Source of the DNA: Stieleria varia
GTDB taxonomy: Bacteria; Planctomycetota; Planctomycetia; Pirellulales; Pirellulaceae
NCBI RefSeq assembly: GCF_038443385.1
Contig: NZ_CP151726.1
Coordinates: forward strand, 5,518,001-5,582,000
DNA length: 64,000 nt
Reading direction: 5' to 3'
Shown here: positions 55,823 to 64,000 of the stretch, piece after piece
Layout: each line of letters starts with the position of its first letter
How positions within the stretch are numbered: position 1 is the stretch's first letter
The notes under the pieces: generated by a model
What the model saw: the letters and a program-made list of their open reading frames with translations, nothing else
Told to the model about the DNA's origin: nothing
Databases searched by the model: none
Translations under genes and position numbers: made by a program

Positions 55823-58800
55823 TTGCGGTAGATCAACAAGTAAACAGACGGTACGAATAAAAGTGCCAACAGCGTTGCCCCAAGCACACCACCGGCGATG
55901 CAGATTGCCAACGGAGGCCAAAACTCGCCGCCCGACAAAATCAGCGGCAAGAAACCAACGATCGTCGTTGCAGTGGTGGTGATCACGTGCCGCGTGTTAT
56001 CCGCAACGCACTCGCCAACGGTCCTCCGATTCCTTCCCTCACCAGGCGGCAACTCTTTTAAAGCAGCCAACACGACGATGGAATCATTCACCGCGATTCC
56101 GATCATGCCCATGATTCCCACGATGCACATGAATCCAAAGCTCATCTGCAACATCCACAACGACCCTATCGCAAATCCGACCGACAGGCCCGCAACCACA
56201 AACAGGATCGCAGCAAGGCGAAAGGATTGAGTGGCAATCACAATCGTCGCAATCATCAATGTGAACAAAATGGCTCCGTTTACCATCAAATTGCCCACTG
56301 CATCGTTTCGCTCTGACTGAGCCCCGGCAAAGGAGGCGTGGTAACCAGCCGGCAGAGTGAATCCCGACTCCGTCAATCGCTCTTGAAAATCGGCTTGCAC
56401 CTGTGAAGGCAAGACACCAGCGCGAATGTACGCTTGAACTTCGTTCATTCTCGTGCCGTTCAAACGCGTGATGCTGCCGGTCTCAAGACTCAGCTTCATC
56501 TCAGAGATCGCTGACAAAGGAATACCTCGGTACTGCGATCCTGAAAGAGAATCGGTTGTCATCGCCGTGTTGAGCAAGTCGATCGATGCAATCTGATTTA
56601 GATCAGCTCTCTGATCGTTCGAGACTCGTACGCGGACGGGCAACTCTTCTGTCGCCTCCAAGATCGATCCGCCAGTGACGCCCTCGAGCATCGAGTTGAG
56701 TTCCGAAGCGATCGTGATCTGATTCAATCCGGCAAGTCTGGCCTGTTGCTCGTCTATCGCAAAAGTGATCTTGGGTATCGATTCAGAGAAATCGGATCGC
56801 GTGTGAATCACATCCGGTGTCTTCGTCAACACGAGTCGCACCTGTTCACCCAACGCGACCAGCTTCTCAGGATCCGGGCCGAAGATCTGATACTCGATCG
56901 GAGCGGAGAACGGAGGGCCCTGCTCAAGCTGTCTGACAAGACAAGAGACAGACGGAAACGATTGATTCAAACGCTCTTGGACTCGCTGTATCGTGTCTCG
57001 CGTGCGCGTCCTGCCTTTACAATCCACGATCGCCTGACCATACCCCGCGTCGTTCTTTCGATCAGGAATGATGTTGTAGTAAAAGGGCGGAGCACTTTCA
57101 CCCAAGAACCAAGACACTCGCTCGATGTCCTCGTCGCGTAGCAGTTCCTCTCTGATGCGTTTGGCCATCGACTCAGTTTCCGCAATCGAACCGGTCCCTG
57201 GCAGATCCAGTTCGATTTGAAACTGATTGCGATCTGCTGGTGGGAAAAACTGCTCCTGTAATTCTGGAAAACCTGCGAACCCCGCCACGGAAACACCAAT
57301 GGCAATCATGGCTCCAAGCACAGGCACTCGAAATGAAGCCGACAAGCAGGCAACATAGATGCGCCGATACCAAGGTCGATTCTGTTCTCCAACGGCAGAG
57401 TCCTCATCAATCGCTTTTGCCCGCAAAAGAATGCCCGCCAGGGTCACAATCAGAGTCAACGCCAGTGCGAGAGAGGTGCCAACGGACAAAATTGCGACGA
57501 CAGCGATTGACCCCACAAACTCACCCGACGGTCCGGGCATCAACGCGATCGGGCCGAACGACAAGATCGTCGTGAGCGTCGATCCCAGCAGCGGAGCAAA
57601 AAGAAACGACACGGTTTCCGACACGGCTGCACGACGAGATCGACCTGCGGAAAGCTTCTTACCGACTTCATCCACGACCACGATCGCATTGTCAATCATC
57701 AATCCCAGCGAGATGATTAGTCCCGTGATGGACATCTGATGAATGGGGATGTCGAGAACGTACATCAAGAACAGAATGCACAATGCACCAAACGGCAACG
57801 CCATGCTGATGATGGCAGCGCTGCGTATCCCCATTAGAATTGCGATAACAACAAAAACCGCGGCCGCCGAATACAACAAGTTGTTTCGTAACGTCGTCAT
57901 TCGGTTTTCGACGTACGTGTTTTGCTCAAAAACCACATCCAAAGCGACGCCTCGGGGCAACTCCGTTTCAAACTGAGTCAATATTTGCTGTACCGTCGCG
58001 TTCCATCGATCCAAACGAATCTCTGGTTCCACATAGACCGCCAACGCGACCGCAGTCTTGTTGTCGAGCAAAACTTTTGACTCAACAGGTGTGCGTACCG
58101 AACGTTCGATCATAGCGATGTCGGCAAGCTCGACGATGCTGCCGTTCTTGTTGACGCGAATCGGAATATGAGACAGTCGAGTCAACGTGTCGAGTTCTCC
58201 ACTCACCTCTAGCCGCATGTCGTCAGATGAACCACGCATCTGCCCCGCTGATACTTTCGCATCGCTGCCTCCAATGGCCAGTGAGACCTGCTCGGCCGTC
58301 AAATTCATTGACGCAGCAGCCTCTGGACGTATCGAGACAACCACCTCCTCCTGAGGTGCTCCGTACAAATCACTTTGTTCCGTCCCCGGCACCGCATCGA
58401 TCCGGTCCTTCAGAACCTTGAGCAAACGACGCAGGACTCCGTAACGGGGCGGATCATCTGACTCCCACCGAAGTGCAACGATCGAGGCGTAGGCCTTGAT
58501 ATCCAAGCGGTCAAATTCCGGGCGGCTGGCCGCCGTGGGCAATTCCAGCTTCGCATCGTCCGCTTTGTCTCGTATGCGTGACCAGACTTGGCTGCTCTGT
58601 TCTTTCGTCACGTTGTCCTGCAGTTCAATCGCGATGAACGAGACCCCCGGACGACTGACAGAGCTCAGCTCTTTGATCTCTTCGATCTCCTTGAGTTCTT
58701 GCTCGATCTTTTCCGTTACTTGTGACTCGACACGTTCGGCCGCCGCCCCCGGCAGCAACGTCGTGATCGTCGCCGCTCGTGGCGTCAGCAGCGGATCCTC

Positions 58801-58899
58801 CATCCGTGGCAACACCATCAACGACGCTAATCCCGCAACGAGAATCAGCGCGATCGACAGGATCAGGATGCGACGATTGTCAAAGAACAGTGTCGACAT
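55819..58899 (-). CDS. RND-family efflux pump, inner-membrane transporter
   Basis: About 1026 residues from ATG at 58899; GTG at 58932 is an alternative. Twelve membrane helices with two large periplasmic loops follow the RND plan, with internal symmetry: LPGAAAERVESQVTEKIE in loop 1, IAVNDSIVVLAALKEL in the second half. In TM4 the usual Asp pair of proton-driven pumps reads IDNAIVVVDEV, so only one Asp is kept. The membrane-fusion gene lies 122 bp upstream in the same run, and a CrtI-like gene overlaps the end. No outer-membrane factor is in the window. The pair probably exports the lipid-like product of this operon; substrate inferred. Confidence 0.92.
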   Translation of the reverse strand: MSTLFFDNRRILILSIALILVAGLASLMVLPRMEDPLLTPRAATITTLLPGAAAERVESQVTEKIEQELKEIEEIKELSSVSRPGVSFIAIELQDNVTKEQSSQVWSRIRDKADDAKLELPTAASRPEFDRLDIKAYASIVALRWESDDPPRYGVLRRLLKVLKDRIDAVPGTEQSDLYGAPQEEVVVSIRPEAAASMNLTAEQVSLAIGGSDAKVSAGQMRGSSDDMRLEVSGELDTLTRLSHIPIRVNKNGSIVELADIAMIERSVRTPVESKVLLDNKTAVALAVYVEPEIRLDRWNATVQQILTQFETELPRGVALDVVFEQNTYVENRMTTLRNNLLYSAAAVFVVIAILMGIRSAAIISMALPFGALCILFLMYVLDIPIHQMSITGLIISLGLMIDNAIVVVDEVGKKLSAGRSRRAAVSETVSFLFAPLLGSTLTTILSFGPIALMPGPSGEFVGSIAVVAILSVGTSLALALTLIVTLAGILLRAKAIDEDSAVGEQNRPWYRRIYVACLSASFRVPVLGAMIAIGVSVAGFAGFPELQEQFFPPADRNQFQIELDLPGTGSIAETESMAKRIREELLRDEDIERVSWFLGESAPPFYYNIIPDRKNDAGYGQAIVDCKGRTRTRDTIQRVQERLNQSFPSVSCLVRQLEQGPPFSAPIEYQIFGPDPEKLVALGEQVRLVLTKTPDVIHTRSDFSESIPKITFAIDEQQARLAGLNQITIASELNSMLEGVTGGSILEATEELPVRVRVSNDQRADLNQIASIDLLNTAMTTDSLSGSQYRGIPLSAISEMKLSLETGSITRLNGTRMNEVQAYIRAGVLPSQVQADFQERLTESGFTLPAGYHASFAGAQSERNDAVGNLMVNGAILFTLMIATIVIATQSFRLAAILFVVAGLSVGFAIGSLWMLQMSFGFMCIVGIMGMIGIAVNDSIVVLAALKELPPGEGRNRRTVGECVADNTRHVITTTATTIVGFLPLILSGGEFWPPLAICIAGGVLGATLLALLFVPSVYLLIYRK

Positions 58900-59021
58900 T
58901 GAGTTTCGGGGCCGGACTTGAGAGGAGGACACTGAATGACAGATAGAACATGATTGAACACGCGAGGTACTTAGGGCGTTTCATGGTCGGATGAGCCGAG
59001 AGCCCTTTCGAATCGGCACTA

Positions 59022-60386
59022 TCACGGCTCGATCAACTTTACTTTTTGGCCTTCTGTCAGTTTCTGAACGCCGGATGTCACCACACGGTCGCCGGATTTG
59101 ATCGTTCCGTTGACAAGCACTTTGCTGGAATCGATTTGCAAGATTTCGACGTCGCTACGCTGGACGATGAACTCTCCTGCTTCGCTCTCGACGACGACGA
59201 ACAGAGACCACAACCCCTTGACCCCTCGCGTCAAAGCAGACACGGGCAACCAATATCCGGTTTGCTCAACGGTCTGCGAAAGATTCAGCTGAACGATCTC
59301 CCCGATCGCGCCAACTTGTTTGGCAATCTCCGTTCTTGCACTGATCGAGTCACGCTTGTCGGCTTGCTCACAGTCCAAGATGACCGTTCGCGTGCGTGTT
59401 TCTGTATCCAACTCCGGCAAGATCGCGACCAAACGAGCGGAGACTTCTTTGCCGCCCACGGACAACGAATAAACTTGATCCAATTCCATACCGTCGCAAA
59501 TCTCCGGGGGCACTCCCACCCAAGCTTCATAGGGAGCGGACTCGATGATCTTCATCACCACGACGCCTGGCTGAACAATCGCTCCTTCGTCGACCATCCT
59601 CATCGAAACAAAACCATCGTAAGGGGCAATCAAGCTGCTTTCCTGGATTTCGACGGCCACGGCTTGCAAACTTGCATCCAATCGACTCACCTCCGCTCTC
59701 TGTGCTGCGATCTTCTCCTTGCGCGTTCCTTCCTTGAGCTCGGACACTACGTGTTGCTGCAGCATGATTCTTGCCTCGGCAGCAGCAAGCTCATGCCTCG
59801 CATCATCAATGTCTTGCATGGAAATCGCATCAGATCCAGCCAAACGCTGACGCCGATTGAAAGTGTTCTGCAGTTGATCTCGCATCGCCTGCAGTTCTCG
59901 CAGTCGCGAGCCGGCCGCATCCAAGGTTTGCTGCCTGGGACCGGCAATCAATTCATCTAGTAACGCTACCGCAGATTCTCGCTCCGCCCGTAAGATCGCG
60001 ACCTGGGACTGCAATGCAGCAGTATCCAACCGGGCCAGGACATCTCCCCGCACCACTCGATCTCCGTGATCAACCGAAAGGCTCTCCACACGTCCGATGC
60101 GTTTGAATCCAAGACCGCTGGCCCGCTTTGCGACCAATGTCCCGGTGAAGCTACGAGGCACGACCGATTGCGTTTGCTGCGTTAGCACCATGGTCGCTAC
60201 GTAGTTGGGTGCTAAGTTATCGCTCGCATCCAGAGGGTTGCTCGCTGCGGTACCGCAAACATTCCAGGCAAACAAAACCGCAAGAACGATCGGATGCACG
60301 TGATGACTAAACCTACAGCGAAGACATAACCGATCATCGGCGATTGCTTGATCGTACTGATTTCCTATCATCAGAATCGACTCCAT
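59022..60386 (-). CDS. RND periplasmic adaptor (membrane fusion protein)
   Basis: 454 residues with an N-terminal signal or anchor (about 27-47). The order is a barrel-sandwich half (GRVESLSVDHGDRVVRGDVLARLDT), a long coiled-coil hairpin (about 110-225), the second lipoyl half (SLIAPYDGFVSMRMVDEGAIVQPG) and a beta-barrel/membrane-proximal region. This is the adaptor that links an RND pump to an outer-membrane channel. Starts at 60386 and 60371 are both possible; the first overlaps the metallo-hydrolase end, the second would use a TGATG junction. It pairs with the RND gene directly downstream. Confidence 0.9.
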   Translation of the reverse strand: MESILMIGNQYDQAIADDRLCLRCRFSHHVHPIVLAVLFAWNVCGTAASNPLDASDNLAPNYVATMVLTQQTQSVVPRSFTGTLVAKRASGLGFKRIGRVESLSVDHGDRVVRGDVLARLDTAALQSQVAILRAERESAVALLDELIAGPRQQTLDAAGSRLRELQAMRDQLQNTFNRRQRLAGSDAISMQDIDDARHELAAAEARIMLQQHVVSELKEGTRKEKIAAQRAEVSRLDASLQAVAVEIQESSLIAPYDGFVSMRMVDEGAIVQPGVVVMKIIESAPYEAWVGVPPEICDGMELDQVYSLSVGGKEVSARLVAILPELDTETRTRTVILDCEQADKRDSISARTEIAKQVGAIGEIVQLNLSQTVEQTGYWLPVSALTRGVKGLWSLFVVVESEAGEFIVQRSDVEILQIDSSKVLVNGTIKSGDRVVTSGVQKLTEGQKVKLIEP

Positions 60387-61462
60387 AGTATGGCCTCTGC
60401 AACGATCTCAGATCGCACGCGGCGTTGGTGTTTCAAATGGTTGAGATAGCCCATGGTTTGCGTCAGCAACGCCGGCCTTTGACTTGGTTCGATCGGTCGT
60501 CGAAATACCGTGGGCAAGCATTCGATGGCCGTTTGCGGACGGATGAGTGTCTGGATCAAACGTTCCAACACAGCATTTTGATTGGCGAGCATCTGCTCAC
60601 AGCGTTTGGAGATGCCCAGAAATGGAACATTGTGCCCGGGCAGGCATTTGGTTTCGGGCTGGGCAATGCGACCGAATCGATGGCAGCTATCGATCCAGTC
60701 ACCCAGAGGGTCCAGTCCACTCTCACACGCGTGCACGCAAAGATTCGGCGAGATGCCGTTTAGAATCTGATCGCCGACGATCGCAATTTGATCGTCGGAC
60801 CACAAAGTGACGTGATCTGTCGCGTGTCCACCGCCAAAGATAACCTTCCAAGCACGTTGACCGATCAAGAGCGTGCTGTTGTCCTCGATCGTTGCCAATT
60901 GAGAGGGCAGCGGCGACACGAGCTTTGCAAACTGGTGACGCGGTCGTCTCGCGAAGGCTTCCAGTTCAAGCGGCGGGAGACCTGCTGCTCGCTGCATTTC
61001 CAATTGGGCCTTCCCTGGATACGGTGGATCGGAAAGCAATCGCTGCGCACTTTTCCAGCATGTTTCCGATGCCATGATCTGGCAACCTTTTCGAGAAAGC
61101 CATCCGGCCAATCCAATGTGGTCAGGATGATGATGAGTCACCAGCACACGAGCGAGTGGTTTGGCTGAGAACGCGGGGTTGCTCAATACACGGTCAATCG
61201 CCGCGCGACACTCGTCTGTATCGGTTCCGGTATCAATCAGCGTCCATCGATCGCCATCATCCAGCAGATAGACGTTGACATGCTGTAGGCTGCCACCGAG
61301 TGGTAGCTGTATCCACCAGATGCCCGCCACGATCTCGATCGGCAGAGCTGGTGAAGCAATGGATCCCGCGATCGGCCGAATCCCAGTATCAGAAGACACG
61401 GAATCGCCATGTTCGTTACTTGCTGCAGGAAACGATGGGTTGCTAACGTGCATCGCGATCAT
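60371..61462 (-). CDS. Metallo-beta-lactamase-fold hydrolase
   Basis: About 363 residues from ATG at 61462, which overlaps the MDR stop as ATGA; ATGs at 61480 and 61453 are alternatives. The metal-binding motif THHHPDHIGLAG (HxHxDH), the downstream GGGHATDHV His and GDQIL Asp, and CLPGHN are all present, so a di-metal site is expected. A C-terminal helical extension of about 90 residues is typical of the hydroxyacylglutathione-hydrolase-like subgroup. In a PKS-derived operon it could act as a stand-alone thioesterase or hydrolase editing acyl carriers; that is inferred from context only. Confidence 0.88.
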   Translation of the reverse strand: MIAMHVSNPSFPAASNEHGDSVSSDTGIRPIAGSIASPALPIEIVAGIWWIQLPLGGSLQHVNVYLLDDGDRWTLIDTGTDTDECRAAIDRVLSNPAFSAKPLARVLVTHHHPDHIGLAGWLSRKGCQIMASETCWKSAQRLLSDPPYPGKAQLEMQRAAGLPPLELEAFARRPRHQFAKLVSPLPSQLATIEDNSTLLIGQRAWKVIFGGGHATDHVTLWSDDQIAIVGDQILNGISPNLCVHACESGLDPLGDWIDSCHRFGRIAQPETKCLPGHNVPFLGISKRCEQMLANQNAVLERLIQTLIRPQTAIECLPTVFRRPIEPSQRPALLTQTMGYLNHLKHQRRVRSEIVAEAILWSRF

Positions 61463-62454
61463 GCCCCGGCTTGCTTGCATGGGGTCACGATCACTTTGCC
61501 CACGCGGCCACGCTGCTCAGCACGCTTCAACGCATCATTGATTTCAGTGATGTCAAAACAACTGTCCACACTCAATTTCAATTGGCCGTTGACGAGGTAA
61601 TTACAAAGCGTGGAATAGAGTTCAGTACGTTCACCCAAATTCAAACGGTTCAATATCTTTGAAAGCCAGAAACCTCGTAGACTGATGTTTCGAAAGATCG
61701 TGTTCTCCGGAGTGATCAAACACGGTTCACCTGACAGCATTCCGTAGTTCACGATTGTTCCATGTTCTGAAAGAGCGGAGGCGAGATGATTGGTGCCCGC
61801 GCCCGCGATCGCGTCCAACGCGAGTCGAAGAGGTTGAGGACCGATCTCCGACTTGACCTGCTCGGCCAAGTCTACTCGATCAACAACAGTTGCCGTTCCA
61901 CCAAAACGAAGTGCGTGTGTTGCGGATGCCCCTTCCCTGATGATGTTCAAAGTTCGGATGCCACTTGCATTGGCTAACTGCGAGACAGCTTGCCCGACGC
62001 TCCCTGTCGGAGCATTTTGAATCACCCAGCCATTCGGCTCCAGCTTCTCGAACTGTGTGAGCATGATGTGTGCCGTCGCGGGGTTCACCTTCAACATCGA
62101 GAGCTGAATCGGATCGATCTCGGACGGGACCTTGTGAACAGCGGAAGCGGGAACGGTGCGTTTTTCCGACCAATTGTTGTTGGCTAGCAGGATGACGCGG
62201 TCGCCCGGTTGTAGATCTTTGACCGAGCTACCGCACTGTTCCAATTCGCCCGCCGCTTCCATTCCGATCGTCGAAGGTAATTTCGGCAAGGAACCGTAAC
62301 GCCCCGCCAACACGGCCATGTCGGCTACGTTGATGGGAAACGCGAGAATCTTGACGACGACCTCCCACGCGGCAGGTGCGGTTGGCTCAGGAACATCCAC
62401 GCAACGCGCGACGACGGACGGCTGGCCGAAACTACTGAACTGTATCTGTTTCAT
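61459..62454 (-). CDS. MDR-family enoyl-thioester reductase-like oxidoreductase
   Basis: 331 residues, medium-chain dehydrogenase/reductase fold without the structural zinc Cys cluster. The GroES-like half has FPINVADMAVLAGRYG and GMEAAGELEQCG; the NADP-binding half has VIQNAPTGSVGQAVSQLA and TLNIIRE. These match the MECR/ETR1 type of 2-enoyl-thioester reductases more than alcohol dehydrogenases. Placed after a PKS end and an alpha-oxoamine synthase, it could serve as a trans-acting enoyl reductase for the PKS, as LovC does for its partner. It starts 19 bp after the synthase and overlaps the metallo-hydrolase. Confidence 0.87.
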   Translation of the reverse strand: MKQIQFSSFGQPSVVARCVDVPEPTAPAAWEVVVKILAFPINVADMAVLAGRYGSLPKLPSTIGMEAAGELEQCGSSVKDLQPGDRVILLANNNWSEKRTVPASAVHKVPSEIDPIQLSMLKVNPATAHIMLTQFEKLEPNGWVIQNAPTGSVGQAVSQLANASGIRTLNIIREGASATHALRFGGTATVVDRVDLAEQVKSEIGPQPLRLALDAIAGAGTNHLASALSEHGTIVNYGMLSGEPCLITPENTIFRNISLRGFWLSKILNRLNLGERTELYSTLCNYLVNGQLKLSVDSCFDITEINDALKRAEQRGRVGKVIVTPCKQAGA

Positions 62455-62473
62455 GATGCGGTTGCGTAGCGAA

Positions 62474-63799
62474 CTACATGACTCCCTTTGATTTAGGAGC
62501 TCGTGCTAGGTTTTCGACGATGCAATCGATCGTTTCGTCCATTTGCTGCTGTGTGTGATTGCAGTTGATAAAGAAGCGCAATCTCGATTTGTCGCGAGGC
62601 ACGATCGGGTACAGCATCGGGAATGAACAGATTCCCGCATCAAAGAGCTGAATGGATAGCCAAAGCGCCAACTCCGAGTCTCGGGTCATAATCGGGACGA
62701 CACCGGAGTCCTTGCTGTTATAGGTGTCCAAGCCGTTCTCTTTCGCTTTCGCGAGGAAGTAGTCCGCGTTGGCTCGCAGCCTTGCCACGCGTTCGGGCTC
62801 CGATTGCATGATTCGCAGCGATTCCAATCCGGCTGCCGTATTGGCCGGAGTCGGCGCGGCGCCATACAGTAGCACTCCAGGTGCGTAGTTCTTGAGGATC
62901 GCCACAAGCGGTTTGGGACCAGCAACATAGCCACCACATGTTCCGAACGCTTTACTCATCGATCCGTACAGAATGTCGATGTCACTGGCTTTGATCGGAA
63001 AGTAGTCTGTGACTCCCAAGCCACGTGGGCCGATAACGCCCATCGAATGAGCTTCGTCGACCATCAACAGAGCACGATGCTTCTTCTTGATCTCGATCAA
63101 TCTCGGGACGTCGGGGATGTCACCGTCCATGCTGTAGACGCCTTCCACTAGGATCAGAACGCGTTCATGCTTTCCACGATGCTCTGTCAGCAATCGATCC
63201 AAAGCGTCGTAGTCGTTGTGGGGGAAACTGAGTCGTCGAGATGTTGTCATCTTGCATCCGACAAGGGCCGAGTTATGAATCAGCTCGTCGTAGATGATCA
63301 AATCCTGCGGTCGGCATAGATATCCAATGGTAAACGCATTGGTACTGTATCCACCGACGGAAACAACAGCGTCCTCGGTCCCCAACACTTTGCAGATCTC
63401 TTGCTCAAACTTCTGATGCAAGTCGACTTCGCCGGTAATCGAACGTCCCGATCCTGTGCTCGCGCCAAAGTCATCGATCGCTTGCTTGGCTGCCGCCTTG
63501 ACGCGTGGATCGCATGCGAGTGCCAAATAGTTGTAGCTGGAGTAATTGATCAGCTCGCGTCCCGCCAACGTTACCGTTGCGTCGGAAGAACCCACATGAG
63601 CGAGAAACTGGTTCTTGGAGTACTTCTGTTTTGCGTAGTACCACTCCATCGTCGTGAACTCTTTGTACTCCGGGAACAAAGAGAAGTCATAGAACGCGGG
63701 TTGAATCGGAATTGACCTGGCTGTTATTGATTGATCCGAGAAGTCGGCATTAAGATTCATGCCTTGGCGGATTCGATCGAGGCTGGATTTAAAGTTCAT
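62474..63799 (-). CDS. Alpha-oxoamine synthase (PLP-dependent, AONS/KBL/SPT family)
   Basis: 441 residues. This family joins an acyl thioester to an amino acid with loss of CO2. The fold-type I motifs are clear: GASTGSGRSITG, VDEAHSMGVIG with the PLP-binding Asp, and LYGSMSKAFGTCGGY with the PLP lysine at about residue 283. An N-terminal extension of about 55 residues, absent from AONS, may dock a carrier protein. It starts 65 bp after the PKS carrier domain end. No biotin genes are near, so use of a PKS-bound acyl chain, as in serine palmitoyltransferase-like steps of PKS pathways (PigH, Fum8, SxtA), is the best explanation. Confidence 0.92.
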   Translation of the reverse strand: MNFKSSLDRIRQGMNLNADFSDQSITARSIPIQPAFYDFSLFPEYKEFTTMEWYYAKQKYSKNQFLAHVGSSDATVTLAGRELINYSSYNYLALACDPRVKAAAKQAIDDFGASTGSGRSITGEVDLHQKFEQEICKVLGTEDAVVSVGGYSTNAFTIGYLCRPQDLIIYDELIHNSALVGCKMTTSRRLSFPHNDYDALDRLLTEHRGKHERVLILVEGVYSMDGDIPDVPRLIEIKKKHRALLMVDEAHSMGVIGPRGLGVTDYFPIKASDIDILYGSMSKAFGTCGGYVAGPKPLVAILKNYAPGVLLYGAAPTPANTAAGLESLRIMQSEPERVARLRANADYFLAKAKENGLDTYNSKDSGVVPIMTRDSELALWLSIQLFDAGICSFPMLYPIVPRDKSRLRFFINCNHTQQQMDETIDCIVENLARAPKSKGVM

Positions 63800-63864
63800 G
63801 AAATGGGATTGCGTTTATAGGGCTACACGTACGGAGTTTTCTGAGAACACCTTGAAAGGGGAAA

Positions 63865-64000
63865 TCAGCCGGCAGTCAGCTGGGATTGCCCCTGCAGATT
63901 CAGCTTCTTGGCCGATTGCGCCGCCAGGGACCGAATGGTCGTGTCACCGATCAACTCCAAAACGGAGACGGAGAGACCAAGCTGTGTATCGAGTAACATT
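63865..64000 (-). CDS. C-terminal end of a polyketide synthase (carrier-protein helices III-IV), runs off window
   Basis: The last 44 codons of a minus-strand gene whose body lies beyond 64000; the stop is TGA at 63865-63867. The peptide contains LGLSVSVLELIGDTTIRSLAA, the pattern of the end of a PKS acyl-carrier domain just after the phosphopantetheine helix, followed by a short Gln-rich tail. The upstream domains cannot be seen. It precedes the alpha-oxoamine synthase by 65 bp on the same strand. Carrier-domain identity is likely; type I PKS is inferred from the motif and context. Confidence 0.75.
   Translation of the reverse strand, partial: MLLDTQLGLSVSVLELIGDTTIRSLAAQSAKKLNLQGQSQLTAG

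Noticed and set aside
59046..59960. Plus-strand open frame of 304 codons
   Set aside because: Antisense to the membrane-fusion protein, no domain or ribosome site.
62474..63799. Biotin-pathway 8-amino-7-oxononanoate synthase
   Set aside because: It has an extra N-terminal segment and no bioA, bioB or bioD neighbour; a PKS carrier end lies directly upstream.

Overview
The window comes from a planctomycete, most likely of the Pirellulaceae (Rhodopirellula-like). The evidence is two pairs of DUF1501 and PSCyt2/PSD1 (DUF1549/DUF1553) genes, two ECF sigma factors each next to a Ser/Thr protein kinase, an N-terminal LESRR-type motif followed by dockerin-like repeats on a giant secreted protein, twin-arginine leaders, and many long palindromic repeats. 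Nearly all genes lie on the minus strand, and many neighbours overlap by ATGA, which points to tightly coupled operons. I saw no rRNA, tRNA or CRISPR array.

Layout. (1) 1-13023: one uninterrupted minus-strand reading frame of at least 4341 codons that runs off the left edge. It encodes a secreted adhesin- or toxin-like protein with dockerin-like repeats, about 20 FG-GAP/VCBS calcium repeats, a LamG domain, about ten Ig-like repeats, YD/RHS repeats and an RHS core. (2) 13127-18085: an ECF sigma factor and a membrane Ser/Thr kinase with a triplicated beta-helix-like extracellular region. (3) 18447-36080: a nonribosomal peptide gene cluster. (4) 36418-46845: two PSD1/DUF1501 pairs flanking a lipoprotein and a zinc-ribbon membrane protein. 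(5) 46846-47579: a repeat-rich intergenic region. (6) 47580-54121: an MscS-type channel, a Tat-exported sugar isomerase-like protein, and a second kinase/sigma pair. (7) 54272-64000: an operon running from the 3' end of a polyketide synthase through an alpha-oxoamine synthase, enoyl reductase-like MDR protein, metallo-hydrolase, membrane-fusion protein, RND pump and CrtI-like oxidoreductase.

The NRPS cluster reads as an assembly line. A stand-alone adenylation protein, a free carrier protein and an acyl-CoA-dehydrogenase-like flavoprotein form the triad known from prolyl-carrier oxidation (pyrrole and anatoxin pathways). An ornithine cyclodeaminase homologue could supply proline. Two NRPS modules follow. 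Module 2 carries a methyltransferase resembling guanidinoacetate methyltransferase inside its adenylation domain, and that domain is split over two genes exactly after the methyltransferase. Release would be by a thioesterase with Cys in place of the nucleophilic Ser. A PhyH-type dioxygenase, two further methyltransferases and a glycosyltransferase could tailor the product. A 25-bp palindrome has been inserted in frame into the first condensation domain.

The second biosynthetic operon looks like a PKS whose chain is released by decarboxylative condensation with an amino acid to give an amino-ketone lipid, with an RND exporter encoded alongside. Chemical structures for both systems are inference. 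Starts were chosen from overlaps, Shine-Dalgarno-like sequences and leader peptides, and remain uncertain where noted.
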